A stretch of DNA of 64,000 nt from Schoenoplectus triqueter (GCA_964058805.1 CAXKVV010000013.1:248001-312000), one strand, 5' to 3'; positions 11,510 to 23,900 are shown, numbered from the stretch's first letter. The notes: generated by a model from the letters alone, not told the origin. A program made the numbers and translations.

Positions 11510-11890
11510 ATCAAATTTCTTGGTGCTCTTGATTAAAACTTAAACTTTATTCATTTCAAATTCAATTTAGGTTGCTCCACAAATTATCTACGTCAAAATT
11601 TTATGGAATATAAAAATTTTCTACTTTTAAAAGTTTCAAGTGTTTATTTCGTATTTTCCAAAATGATCAATTTTCATATGCAATTATTAATTATTAATTA
11701 TTATTTTTGGATCATAATAAAATATCTGAAATAAATATTTAAAAAGACTCTAAAATAAAAAAAAATTATCTCAAAAGATTTTAATATAAATAATCATTGA
11801 GTAGCATAAATTAAAATTTTAAGATCATAAAAAATATATTTTTTTTTGGTTAAAAGTATCAAGGAGTCTGGTGCTCCTATCCTCCTAGAG
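11510..11890. mobile_element. Fold-back MITE (family A, copy 2)
   Basis: The sequence from about 11560 aligns with the reverse complement of the sequence ending about 11850 for more than 100 bp. The arms share words with the element at 66-366 (aattttaattt...aaaatctt). The outer motif 'agagcacc' or its complement appears near both edges (about 11508-11535 and 11866-11896), so the true ends may lie there. Confidence 0.55.
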
Positions 11891-12104
11891 CACCTCAGGT
11901 TCCGATTATTAAATTAATAACAAAAAGACGCGACTAGTGAGCATCGGACGAAATTTATCAAATTAATAAGGATGGAGATGGTAAAGCACACCTCAGTGCA
12001 CATTGACAAAATAAATCATCGAACGAAAATACCATTTCTATTCCGGACCCGAGCGGCCGAACCTCCACATGTGTCTCTTCCCTTTCCTTTGTTTTTTTCC
12101 CGGT

Positions 12105-12419
12105 TGACGCACACCATGTAGATATTCGGTCCGAGTCCGATTCAGACTCTGACTTAGAGTCGATGATGGGCCTCATCAATTTATAACCGACTTTAATTCT
12201 TTATTATTTTATCACTGTATATCTTTTTCACTTTTTTTAATCTATATAAAGAATCATTGATCATTATAATAAGGGGATGATGAATTTTATGAATGAAACA
12301 AAATTCATTTTGAATTCTCTCTTTGCTATTTAACAGTTCTATTTTCTTTACTTCTTTTCCACTAAATCAGTTATTGCAGTCTGTCCTCACGGAGTTGTGA
12401 TTTGAGACGAGACTCTACA
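12105..12419 (+). repeat. 5' LTR of the Ty3/gypsy element
   Basis: It begins 'tgacgcacacc' and ends '...gactctaca'. It aligns along its length with 17439-17758, including gagtcgatgatgg, the TATA-like 'tatataaag' at about 12244 and the shared 'ggagttgtgatttgagacg' near the end. Divergence by eye is roughly 15-20%, pointing to an old insertion. Confidence 0.8.
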
Positions 12420-12424
12420 TCAAA

Positions 12425-12436
12425 TGTTATCAGAGC
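12425..12436 (+). other. Primer-binding site (initiator Met-tRNA type)
   Basis: The word 'tgttatcagagc' lies 5 bases after the 5' LTR end. It differs by one base from tggtatcagagc, the usual plant site complementary to the 3' end of initiator tRNA-Met. Confidence 0.75.
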
Positions 12437-12537
12437 AAGTTCAACAATCACTTTCTTGCTTGCGTGAACCTGTATCCTCGACAACCATCAAACACCATAT
12501 ATCATATCTCGACATATCCCATTATCCTTTCCACACA

Positions 12538-13580
12538 ATGACAGACCCTAACATTATTGGCCTTATCGAACAAATATAAAAATCATAAGAATTGTTACTC
12601 CAACGCATGAATGACAACAACCAACAAGCAACAGATCGACACACGGAACTAATCACGACCCTATTTGACCGCCTTAATCATAATAATAATCGAAATCGAG
12701 ACGACAATGACAACAGACATAGAAACAACCCTCATATTCGAGATCGAAACTGGGATGGAGGACTTCGAGTAGAGATTCCTGACTTTTCAGGAAGTCTTAA
12801 ACCCGAGTTTCTCGACTAGATGCATATTGTCGAAAACGTTTTCGACTTAAAGGAAATTCCGCTCGAGAAATGTGTACCTTTGATTACTATCAGATTTTGA
12901 GAAGGAGCTGCAGCATGGTGGCAAAACTACAAGTACCGTCGATACCTCGACAACCTACCACCACTCATATACTAGGATGAACTCAAGCGTGAGATGAACC
13001 GAGAGTTCCTACCATTCAATTACAAACATACACTGTTTCGACAGTTTTAGTCCCTCACACAAGGTTCGAGAAGTGTTGATGAGTATACTCTCAGATTTTA
13101 TCAACTCAAAACTCGAAATCAACGTAATGAGACTGAGGACCAAAGGTGGCTCGATTCCTTCATGGACTATGTAGCCCAATCCAAGATGCGTTGATCGTTC
13201 AGACTTTCAACACAGCCTCTGAGGTTCAATCCAAAGTCAAGGCTGTAGAGCAACATCAATCCCTAACTCGTAATTTCATCCCAAGGAATTTATAGTTCCC
13301 GAGAAGAACTCAACCCGAGACAGTAAAAAGTGCTGGTCAACCACTAGTCAAACCAATCACCAACTCGTCTTTGTCTCGCACTACCCCAACCTCGATTAAC
13401 CCAAATAATAGTACTTTGAATGATCAGAAAGCCAACATCTGTTGGCATAATAACAAAGAAGAGGAGGTTTATGAGGCTAACCCTGTGGATGTTGCCGGGG
13501 AAAGCATAGTTGAACGAAGGCTGTGTATAGCGCCACCCACAAAGGAAAATTAGAAGAGCCACGACATCTTTAAAACCCAG
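12538..13580 (+). pseudogene. Degenerate gag of the Ty3/gypsy element
   Basis: The start codon at 12538 opens a frame that meets a stop after 13 codons. Gag similarity continues through several stops: an Asn/Arg-rich linker, then VEIPDFSGSLKPEF (12772-12813), and the retrotransposon-gag core with AAAWWQNYK and FLPFNYKHTLFRQF, followed by LTQGSRSVDEYTLRFYQLK. The tail (13371-13553) continues without a clear CCHC zinc knuckle. Premature stops at several positions make it non-functional. Confidence 0.75.
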
Positions 13581-13789
13581 TGCTTTAAATGAGAATAAGT
13601 GCAACGTAATCACAGACTCTGAAAGTTGGGAGAACATAATATCCGAAGAGGCAGTAAAGAAGCTCAATTTGTCGACTTCGACATATCCTCACCAATACAA
13701 ACTCAGTTAGGTCATCAAGGATGCTGAGTTAGTGGTCAACCAATGGTGTCAAGTTAATTTCTTTATTAGTCCACACTACTCAACAACTA

Positions 13790-14196
13790 ATCAAGCAGAT
13801 GTAGTCCCGATGAATGCTTCACACCTCATCTTGGGCCGATCATGATAATTTGATAACCATGCCGTGTACAATGGTTGACAACATCTTTACTCAGTAAAGA
13901 CCGGAGAAAAGAAAGTACACATCTTAAGAATGTAAAATGATTTCTTGACATCGAGGAAAACCTTATTGAGTGTGCCGAACGAAGAGTTCAAACTCGAACT
14001 TGAACTCGAAGAAGAAGGCATGTGCTTAATTGTCGCCTCAACAACTTTTGCACTGACCGATTAAGAAAAGCACCCTCGACTAGTTGAGCCGGTCCTAACC
14101 AACTATAGGGATGTTCTAGGAGAGTTGTTAGATGAATTCTCACCACTCCGGGATATCCAACATCAAATCGACTTAGTGTCGGGATCGATCCTGTCA
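13790..14196 (+). pseudogene. Protease end and RT-leader remnant of pol
   Basis: Translation shows LILGRSW and FDNHAVYNG, typical of the end of the gypsy aspartic protease. It then shows a linker, then DIQHQIDLVSGSILSNR, the conserved lead-in to reverse transcriptase. Similarity stops abruptly at about 14196, exactly where AT-rich unrelated sequence begins. Stop codons interrupt the protease part. Confidence 0.7.
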
Positions 14197-15975
14197 AACC
14201 GTGAAAATTAATTAAGAAATAATGATAATTAATATAATAAATGAACTAATTTAACATAAATTAGTAGATAACTTAAAATAACGATTAAAGAAATATAAAT
14301 ATAATTATACAATGACAAAGTAAAAATAGCTAAAGTTAATAGTAAAGAAAAAAAATGCTGAAATTTAGAAAAATATAGATTTAAGAATTTAATTAAAGAG
14401 GCAAAGCCAAAGTTTAAAATGAAAAAATAACAATAAATGATTAATATGACAAGAACAAATAATAGATCCATTAAACTAAAAACTGAATAAAATGAAATAA
14501 TATAATGATATTAACTAAATGGGAACCATAATACGAATTTAATCAAAAAGAAATTTCCGTAATTCAAGACTTTAATTTCCCTCAGAGAATGACCCACCAC
14601 ACCAGAGCCACACCACACTAATTGCTATGCTGGTGTGCCACAGAAAATCCTTAGCACTCTTTCTCTCTCTTCATTATTGTATCTCTCTTCCTCGGTTTTC
14701 TCTCCCCCAAAACCTATCCCGTCCCATTAAACCCCTCTCCCTCTTTTGCGCCGACCCCTTTGTGTCTCTCTCCTCTCTCTTTCTTTCCGTCGGTTCACAA
14801 AAATCGTTTCTCTCTCTCTCTCTCTCTCTCATTCGGTCTCTCTCTCTCTCTGTGAAACCCTAGCCCGCTCGCTCTCCCCGCTTACACTCGATTCGTACCC
14901 AGTTGCCCCGTTTTCTCTCTTATCACCATAATGGCGACGCCGACCCTCCCTCGAGACGGGCTATCCGCCCCTCTGACTTTCTTCCCTGTAAGGCCACTAG
15001 CCTGGGCTTGTCCCCTCTTTTCTATCACTTCCTGCTACTGTGCGCTTGTTGGCTCCTCTATAAGGGCCCCTGACTCCCCTCCTTCTCTCTTGTTGTTTGC
15101 TTATTGTGGAGCAGGACTTATCCACCAGGACTGACCAGAAAGTGACTTTTTCCTTTAGCCAGAAATTTCATAAATACCATCCAAATTTATAGATGATGTT
15201 GTACTGTATAATATCATGATCTAGTAAACTATTTATTTATGTTAATTCTTTTGTCTCATAGCTATCATATCAGTTTCAAGGTAGGTGTGTGTCATCCTTG
15301 CAAACTTAATCTTTTCTTGATCCTGAGTAAATTATCAAATATAATTACTTATATAATTATACCGCTAGCATATAATCTTACTCTATCAAGGGATCCAATG
15401 ATGTTATAACTCATATAGAGATACGAGGAACAATAGTACTTTTGACAAACCATCTCTTCCTCCGCATAAGTTATGTATACTGAAGAGCTACTTTTATAGA
15501 TACCTTTTACGAACATCATTTAATAAAAATCACACACATACATATCTTATGTAAGAAAAATAAATACCTCATACTTTAGAAATTAACACTGAATGAAAAC
15601 ATTAATGACACAGACACAATTCAATTTAATATTTCATTTGAGGTATGTCAAATACGATGTTCCTTGAACATTTATCTATGTGATTAAAATGATAACTTTT
15701 TATCTATGGTCTGTGAAATTTGGCCATCATTTAATCCACATACTAACTTGATAGCGGTTAATTAGTGTTATTACTAATTACCTCATTTAGTAACTTTTAA
15801 AAGTATATTCTATATTATGAAGTTTCACAATTCCAGTCATGAACTTGGAATGATTCATAAATTCAATAATACTTAAGGAAATAAAATATCATTTAAATAT
15901 CCAATTCATGAACAAAGATTTATATAATAAATTTATCATATTATTGACTTTAAGATTATTATAAACTAACATTAT
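14197..15975. other. Foreign 1.8-kb segment replacing the RT core
   Basis: The segment separates the RT lead-in from the RT C-terminal/RNase H remnant, and the whole RT catalytic core is missing. It has three parts: AT-rich (14197-14590), strongly CT-rich (14597-14935) followed by GC-rich coding-like sequence (to about 15135), and AT-rich again (15150-15975). It may be a nested element or a repair patch. No second set of LTRs or terminal repeats was found. Confidence 0.65.
14597..15134 (+). pseudogene. Possible captured 5' end of a host gene
   Basis: A CT-rich tract resembling a plant 5' leader (14640-14930) is followed by an ATG at 14931 in the context 'accataATGgcg', close to the plant consensus. 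The ORF runs 67 codons (MATPTLPRDGLSAPLTFFPV...). After codon 19 there is a good splice donor, 'ccct/gtaagg' (about 14990), so the true exon may be short. I do not recognise the protein. Composition is much richer in GC than the surroundings. Confidence 0.45.
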
Positions 15976-16069
15976 CATCTCGAGTTAGAGCATCAATCCC
16001 GACGAGAACAAAGTGAGCACCATTCGAAGCTGGTCAATGACCAACCACCATTAGCGAAGTTCGCTCATT

Positions 16070-16444
16070 CTTAGTCCTCACTGATTTTTACAGAGGTTCA
16101 TCAAGAGATACAGTTCAATTAATGCCCCGATCATTGATTTATTCAAGGGCAAGAACTTTGCTTGGACTGAGGAAGCTCAGAAAGCATTCGAGCAACTCAA
16201 GAGCCTACTCACAAATGCCCTAGTGCTTACCCTACCCAATTTCGATAGGGTTTTTTCGAGATTGAATGTGAGGCCTCATTCATTAGGATTGGAACTGTAC
16301 TATCACAAGATAAGAAACCAATAGCGTATTTAAGCGAGAAACTAGGTGGTCCGTGTACAAATTATTCGGTTTATGATGTTAAACTCTATGACATTGTTCA
16401 AGCTCTCAAACATTGGCGTTATTATCTCCTCCTGAAAGAGTTCC
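16070..16444 (+). pseudogene. RT C-terminus and RNase H remnant
   Basis: Reading across one stop gives FLQRFIKRYSSINAPI, then KNFAWTEEAQKAFEQLK and LTLPNF, the conserved end of gypsy RT. This is followed by an RNase H-like part with GTVLSQDKKPIAYLSEKL, NYSVYD and QALKHWRYYLL. The RNase H domain then jumps directly to integrase at 16445, so its C-terminal half is deleted. Confidence 0.7.
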
Positions 16445-17520
16445 TTCTATTGGCCGAACATGTCGAAAGACATTAAGCTGTTTGTAAAGCGGTGCCAAGT
16501 TTGTCAGGCTGCTAAAGGAACTGACACCAACCAAGGGTTGTACACACCTTTACCCATTTCGACAGCCCCATGTTGTGACATCTCCATGGACTTTGTTGTA
16601 GATTTACCAACAACTCGAAAGAAGAACGACAATATTTTTATTGTGGTAGATCGATTCAACAAGATGGCTATATTCATAACCTGCAAAATAACCATCAATG
16701 CTTGTAAGGTCGTCGAGCTCTTCTTTAATGAAGTCGTTCAACATCATGGGTTACCAAGTTTCATTATTTCAGACGGGGACGTAAAATTCATGACTACATT
16801 CTGGAGGGAAAGTTGGTCTCGATATGGAACCGAGTTTAATTTTAGCATCACTTGCCACCCACAAACCGATAGGAAAACCAAAGCCTTGCAAATATGCTGC
16901 GAGCACAAGTGACTTTCTTCGGGACATGGGACACTATCGTGTCGAAGATTGAATTCGAGTACAACTGCTCGGTCAATCGTTCATCCTGATTCGCTCTATT
17001 CTATGTGGTGTATGGGTATATTCCCCGAAGTCCTCTTAACTTACTATCTATCGATGGTCCTCATAAGTCTCTGAAGGATGCGACAATACGTTTCTGCGAT
17101 CTGAGGAAAATTCATGAGAAAGTACACTAGAATTTGACGACAACCTATGAAAAGTACAAGGTACACTCAGATAAGAGGCGCCGCCATGTTGATTTCAAGG
17201 TTGGAGAAGTCGTATGGGTCTATCTGAGCAAAGACTATTACTCGAAATGTGATTAGAACAAGCTCACTCATCGCAAATTTGGACCTTACCCGATTCTAGA
17301 AAAATTTGGTGAGAATGTCTACCAAATCAAGCTTCCCGAAGACATGCACATCTCGAACGTGTTCAATGTTCGACATCTTCACAATTACCATGATGAAAAT
17401 ACAAGCTTGAGGTTAAGCTTTCATCAACCCGGGGAGTCTGACGCAAACCAATTAGATATCCGACCCGAGTTCGATTCAAACTCTGGCATAGAGTCGATGA
17501 TGGACCTCACCTACTTGTAA
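16445..17520 (+). pseudogene. Integrase of the Ty3/gypsy element, frameshifted
   Basis: The frame starts with FYWPNMSKDIKLFVKRC and the zinc-binding CQVCQAAKG. The core has the first Asp in SMDFVVDLP and the second in SDGDVKF. The expected catalytic Glu in the HPQTDGQTE-type motif reads HPQTDRKTK, so the DDE triad is broken. A frameshift and stop (about 16910) follow. The C-terminal part resumes in another frame (HVDFKVGEVVWVYLS, FGPYPILEKF, VFNVRHLHNY) and ends at taa 17518-17520, about 80 bp inside the 3' LTR. Confidence 0.8.
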
Positions 17521-17758
17521 CTGATTTTAATTATTTATTATGTTGTTATTGTATATATTTTTTACTTTTTTTAGCTCATATAAAGGACCATTGGTCATTG
17601 TAATAAGGGATAATGAATTTTATGAATGAAACATAATTCAGTTTGAATTCTCTCTTTGCTATTTAGCAGTTTTATTTTCTTTGTTTTTTTTTTTCTGCTA
17701 AATAAGTTATTTTATCTTGTCCTCGCGGAGTTGTGATTTGAGACGCAACTATGTGTCA
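17439..17758 (+). repeat. 3' LTR of the Ty3/gypsy element
   Basis: It begins 'tgacgcaaacc', just after a purine-rich 'ccggggagtc' that may be the polypurine tract, and ends near 'atgtgtca'. It matches 12105-12419 throughout, including a TATA-like 'catataaagg' at about 17577. The integrase stop codon lies inside it at 17518. Confidence 0.8.
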
Positions 17759-19140
17759 TCGATCTTCTTTTTTCATGCCCTATATTTATTATTATTATTA
17801 TTAACATTTTAGTATCATTATTATTATTACTATTATTATTATATATAATTATCATTATCATGATTATATTATTTCCCCAAGATTCAATGTCATAAGAAAA
17901 ATGCCTAAATTAAATATTGTGATTACCTAGGACAAAAAAAACACTTTACACACCTACAGCTTCGCATCTCATTCATTCATCCAATGAAACAGCTCACTAG
18001 ATTCTACTTCGAAAAATTGAAGGAAAATGAACCAAATAAAATAAAATTATCAAAGTCCATTTTTTAAAAGATTTTTTTTTGCATGTTTAGCAAGATTGAT
18101 AATTTACTTCATCCACTAACATGGTTCGAATTTTTTTTCGGACCAGCCACAGATAATCCAGCCTTGAGCTCGCCCGAATTTTATTTGGGATACCTCTTTT
18201 TTCCATTTTTTAAATATTCTTGTAACGAAACTGAATTAATTTTATAACTATGATTTCAATAAATATAAAAATATGCATAAATATTTTTCACGAAATTATG
18301 TAAAAAATTATGAATATTTTTTTTATATTGAAATACCATTGTTCGGTTAATTAAAAATTTATAAAAAAAATGAATTCAAATTAGAGAGACCTGAAAGTGT
18401 TTTTTGGCCTAAAAAATATTTGTTACAGTTTATTCATATTGTGCTATTTGTGAAAAATAATTATGTATTTTTTCTGGACGTTCTTATGAAAATTATAATC
18501 GTCAGACTAAACCCTAATTCAAAATTTTAATTCGAATCAGATTGACCACACATAAAGTCACACACGACCAGGTCAGAAAAATGAGAGGGGGCTGGTCCGA
18601 ATTTTCTTCTCGGATTATGTTTGTGGATGTAAAAAAATTGTCAAGCTTAAATATGCGATTTTAAAAAAACGGAATCACACATGGTTGCAAAGAGTTTGCA
18701 CTTCGCAATTAGAGGTTTGAAAAAATCTGAATGAGTAGATTTGCTTCGTGTAAATTCACGATCCTCATCTGTTCCGGAGTAGATCTGTGGGTGTGCGCCC
18801 ATTTTTCGCGCGCTCCGCACCGCTTCTGGGCGATGAGATGCGGAAGAAGGACACAAAGATCCCTTCAAAGCGTGCATCTGTTTAATGCCGGTTGATTCTG
18901 CCGTTTAGACCAATTTGAATGCACATTTAGGGGTTTTTTTAGTGATTGTGAGTTCTTGTAGATTTCGGTGGGCGCAAGCCCCCACCGTTAATTACCATGG
19001 GTTGTTAACCTCGAGACACCTTTGGATCTTTAAAAGGGAGAAGCAAATAATATAGTTAAATGATGGTCAAGTGGTCGTGTGCCCTTATGATCGGGAATCA
19101 TTAGAGCACCCTGGATTCATCAGAAGGTTAATCCAGTGAA
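17759..19140. other. Intergenic sequence
   Basis: Contains an ATT-type microsatellite (17788-17870) and AT-rich sequence. A GC-richer block lies at 18540-19000. No exon or RNA gene is recognised. Confidence 0.4.
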
Positions 19141-19650
19141 AGACGAACCTGCTACAGATCGGTTCAGTCTTTATCGCCTCGAGAGATAACCTTACTGCTG
19201 ATCAGATTAATCTCTTCAGAGGGGTTCGAGGTAAGCCTACTACAGAACGACTCAAACTCAGTTGATCTAGAAGATAAACCTACTACAGAACGGTTTAATC
19301 TTAACTAGTCAACAACCAATCACACAAAATACAACTCGAAGCACTAAGCCGGTTGATCTTGAGGTTAGTGAATCAGGAGAAGGGTGGATTTGGCCCACGT
19401 GTTTCTTCTCACTGATCTTCTAGATCATAATTCCAAACACTAAGTCGATTCATAAACCTAGAAACACAACTGCACACAGAGTCAAACCTGAAGCACTAAG
19501 ACAGCTTGACATTGAGGCGTGTGTCAGTGAAGGAACCTACTACAGAACGGTTCACATTCACTGTTTTGTGGATGAATCAACTACAGAACGATTCAATCTC
19601 ACAATCTCGGGAGATGAACCAGAAGACAAACTTATCGACGGATGAGTTCA
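19141..19650 (+). repeat. Decayed tandem repeat with about 43-bp spacing
   Basis: The motif 'cctactacagaacggttc' or close variants starts at 19148, 19236, 19279, 19536 and 19577. The intervals of 88, 43, 257 and 41 are near multiples of 43. Words such as gataaacc or gatgaacc precede most copies. A second motif, 'cactaag' followed by c.g.ttgA, recurs at about 19341, 19438 and 19492. This looks like an old minisatellite with substitutions between units. I recognise no protein in it. Confidence 0.7.
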
Positions 19651-19989
19651 GTCTTACTAGCTCAACCAATCATGAATTAATTGTTCATGACACCGAGTCA
19701 TTAAGATGTCACTTCTTTCGGACATCGTAATGTTCTTCTCTTTTAAAGTCGACATATCTTTTCATGTTGATGTCGCAGTCTTGGTTATTCTTCAACGAAC
19801 GTCAAGATGTTCTTGTCCCGACTAATTGTCCTGAATGTTGTATTACTTGTGCAAGATAACTGTGTTACTCTACACCCCTTGTGTGAGCGTATTTATTCAC
19901 CTCTAAAATGTAAAAAAATTATTACATTTTTATTGATTTTTTCATTATTAAGATAATACCTTTCATTATTATCTCTATTACAAAGGTGA

Positions 19990-20900
19990 ACTTATCTTTA
20001 TTTTTGAACTCTATTTATTTCTGTAGAAGATTATTTACAAAAATAATAGGAAATGGGTTAGCTATTATCTATAATTTTTATTTAGATTTTTGGGATTTTA
20101 TAATAGCTAAAGTAATAGAATTTTTGTTTTTATTATTTTTAAATTCTATTTATTTTTGTAGAAAATCACTTACAAAAATAATAGGAAATAAGTTTGGCTA
20201 TTATTTATGATTTTATTTGAATTTTTAGGATTTTTATAATAGCCAAAGTAATAGGATTTTATAATTATAGTTTTTTTATTTTTTTTAAATTCTATTTATT
20301 TTGTAGAAAATTATTTACAAAATAAAAGATGAATTAGCTATTTTTATTTTGATTTTAGAATTTATAATAGCTAAAAGAATTATTATTATTTTTATCCAAT
20401 ATATGATTTTATTTGAATTTTAGGCTTTTATTTTTATTATTTTTATTTTATTTATTATATGTGGGAAAAGTAATGAAAATAAATTTTATTTGAATTTTAA
20501 CCCTTTTTGAATAAGATTTTGTTTTATTATCATTATTATATTATTTGGATTTTAGAATTCTTATAATAGCTAAAAGAATGAAATTTATTATATTCTTTAT
20601 TACAATTATTATTTTCGTTATTGCATTTTATTCACAAGAATATTAGGAATGATTTAATTTTTTATTATATTTCTTATTAGTATTTTTAAACTGAAAATAA
20701 TAGTTTTTATTTTATTTTATTATGTTTTTTTTTGTTTGAGTTTTAGATTTTTATTATAACTAAAGAATAGAATTTATTCTATTATTTCTTATTGTATATC
20801 ATTATGAAAAATCACTTGAAAATCAATATAATATATCTAATCATAATTTGATATTTTATTTGAATTTTTGGAATTTTATAATATCTAAAATGACAAGTCA
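19990..20900 (+). repeat. AT-rich tandem repeat, period about 135-146 bp
   Basis: 'ctatttatttctgtag' or a close variant starts at 20011, 20146 and 20292, followed each time by tcacttacaaaa, aggaaat, gctatta and ataatagc(t/c)aaa. Weaker copies of the 'ttttaga...tataatagctaaa' part continue at about 20354, 20545, 20740 and 20860. The later units are truncated and divergent. Confidence 0.75.
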
Positions 20901-23900
20901 AGGCTAAGTCAAATATACAAATGCAATATAGTGTCTTTTGCTTTTGAATTATTTTTATATAATAATATTTTTAAAATTGGAATACTTTTATACAGAAAAA
21001 TACTATGAAAAACAAAGAATTTTTAGAAATAAATTTGAATTAATTTGGAGTTTAGAAACATTTTCAAATGATTTATTTATTTTTTTATTTTGATTTTCTG
21101 TTATTAATTGAATATTGGGCTTAATGAATTGGGTCGAGATTAATTCTTTCTTTTCTTTTCTCTTACTGGCCCTGATTTGATTTTTATTTTTATTTTCATG
21201 AGTTGGGCCTAGATTTTTATTATTTTTCTATTCTGACGAATTGGGCCCAGTTCTTGATTTTCTTGTTCCTTTTTTTTTTATTTCATTGTTGGTCCAGCTA
21301 CTCTCTACCTTGGGCTGTCTCTTCTTCCATGACTCTAATTTGAACCGTTAGATGAACATCACGATCTGTGTAGATGATATGAACTCCTTTGTTACAATCT
21401 CCAACCCAACTCTCTGTACAATCCATTGGATTGCTTCAGGATTAGTACAAAGCGCTAAGATCTGTGCTTTCGTTTCAACAGTCGCGCCAAGTGATTGCTC
21501 TGACTCTTCCTTTCACGATGCTTTGAGATTCACGCACAGAGGTGTCGCCGGTGATTGGAGACGCCGATGGCAGATCAGACGACAGGGTTAGCCTCGCCTT
21601 AGCACCCTCTTTCTTTTGGTGATGATAGATTAGAAATCTGTGCGGTAAAAGTGCTGTGCCACCTGTACCGATTCTCACCTTGGTACCAATTTGGTACCAG
21701 CCATACTTGTATCAACGAATTGATGAATTAAATCTGTGTTAGCGCTAAATTCTTAACTTGTAATGTAATTTTTGTTTGTTGATCTTGCCAATTCATTGCC
21801 TTGCATCTAAATTCCAGAAGTTAAGTGATAGATCTCAACAGATATTCAATAATCTGTTCATTCTTCTTCTTTTATTCGCATTTGTCTCGGCCTAAGGGCT
21901 CTCCAGTTATATCTGGGCCAGTGGCTCACGAGACATGCTAGGAACTTCCCTCTAATCGATATTCAAACAATACAGCTCAAGGGGATAGATAAGGTTAGTA
22001 AAGAAAATTGAAATGAAATCCAAAGATCAGCTCAAATTCATAACTTTCAATAGCGCTCCTTGGCTGATTTTACATTTATCTCGGCCTAAAGGCTCATCAG
22101 GTATCCCTGGGCCAGTGGCTCACGAGATATGTACATCAAGCTTTCAATTGAGAAGAAGAAAGAACAAGAAGAAGAAATTAGAATTCAAACAGCAAAGAAA
22201 TAAAATAATCTCCCTAATTCTGCAAACCTCTCTTGTAATGCAGCTTGTGCGCTCTTCAATTCTTAAGAACCGAGCTGCTTCTAATGATATCAGATCTATC
22301 TAACCTCCCTTACAGTAAATTCCTGCTCTTTACTGGTAATCCTTTCCTCTCTCCCTCTTCTTGATCTTTTTATTGTAGCCTTGTATTTTCTAACTGTCAA
22401 AAGGTGGTCTCTCCTGTTCTTTTTGCTAGGGGTCTTTTATAGGGCTTAGTAGGGTTCAATTGAGGTTTAGCAGCTCAATTGTGGTTCTTCTCAGCACAAT
22501 GTGTGCTTTCTTTAGTCCACGGATCACTGAGGTGGCATGATCCTAACCTTTAATGCAGTAATTAAGTGGTTGGGATTGATCGAGAGTGTGTTTGTTGAAG
22601 GGATCAGTCTAAGCCTCAGATTGCCAGCTTGGCAACTCCTTTGATCTTTTACCCCTTTTTTTTTGCACTTGGCTTTCCAGTTTCTAGTCTATGCACCCCC
22701 TTGATGCACTCCATGGTCTACTGAACCATTTTCAGACAACTACTAACCATCAGTGATTAAGAGTCGACAGTTTTGAGTTAGTTACAGATTTAGCTAAATT
22801 TACAGTTTTGCCACTCACACCATTCCATGCCTCTCATGTATTTCTGAATGCTTCTAGAACCTTCCCAGCTTTTGACAACCACCACAACACTTCCTTTAAT
22901 GGATCTAGATAGCAAGAAATGCCCAATTAAGTAACAAAACTCACTTTTTTTATTTTAAACCCGATTTAAGCTTTTGAGTCAATTCCACTTATTCTTTGAT
23001 CATTTCTTCTAATTGTAAGCTCTGTTGGCATAAAATTGACTGCATGAATGGGTTCAATTCACTCGCTTGGCTATTTGCACAGTCGGGTATTGAGTTTGAG
23101 TACTTCTCTTCATGGTCGATTGAGTAAGTGGTGAACCTTGGGTTTAGAGGTGTTGAAGTTCATGTCTGAAGGTTCGGTTAGTGTCGTGGAGGTTCAGAGA
23201 TACTCCCTAGGCATTAATTCGAGTGATTAACCTTTAAATTGCCTCAATTGAATTTTGGCCGAGCTAACTTCACCTTGGATGCGAGTGCATTATGAAGCAT
23301 CATTCGGCAAAATAATGACTCCACTGTGTTCTCCTCCTTGCGAGCTTTTGATTAGTATATAGTAAGGGGCCTTCATATATAATTTTCTTAGGCGCCATTT
23401 TCACCTTTGATGTCAGAGGGGAGTCGGGCAGAAGAAAGAAAAAATCGGAGGAAGAAGATTGAATATACTCTTTTTATTTGCACAAACTGGGTGTGCATAA
23501 GCCGAAATGAGAGAAACAGAGGGAACTACTGACAGGTGGGGTTTAAGTGTAGGTGAGAGTGGTGAGTGTGCCCCTTCTGTCGGGTTTAATGAGAGACAAG
23601 GATCTCTTTTTACCTTATGGTTTTAAATGAATTCGGTGCATGTAAACCGGCCCCACACGTCGGGTTTATTGAGACACAAGGGGTATAAACCAGGTTTACA
23701 CAGATCCTTTCTTCTTTAAAACTCTCCCCAGAGCCTAAATTGATCTCTCTTTGTTTGGCAGCCCCAATTTGCACTCAATTAGGTCCTTTGCTCCAAGTTG
23801 CACCCTTAAAGCCCTTGATTGAATATCAGCCTTTGGATTGATCTGATTTTCCTTCCCCAATTTATTTTAATAGATCCTTTCATCCAAAAATTATGAAATT

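Larger units (their letters stand above)
12105..17758 (+). mobile_element. Decayed Ty3/gypsy LTR retrotransposon, probably CRM-like chromovirus
   Basis: Paired LTRs enclose, in order, a primer-binding site, gag, the end of a protease, the first residues of the reverse-transcriptase region, a 1.8-kb foreign insert, an RNase H remnant and an integrase. The order PR-RT-RH-IN identifies Ty3/gypsy. All coding parts carry stops or frameshifts, and the RT core is absent, so the element cannot be autonomous. The integrase C-terminus overlaps the 3' LTR, a trait described for the centromeric CRM clade, so CRM-like is an inference. No target duplication is evident (ccggt before, tcgat after). Confidence 0.85.
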
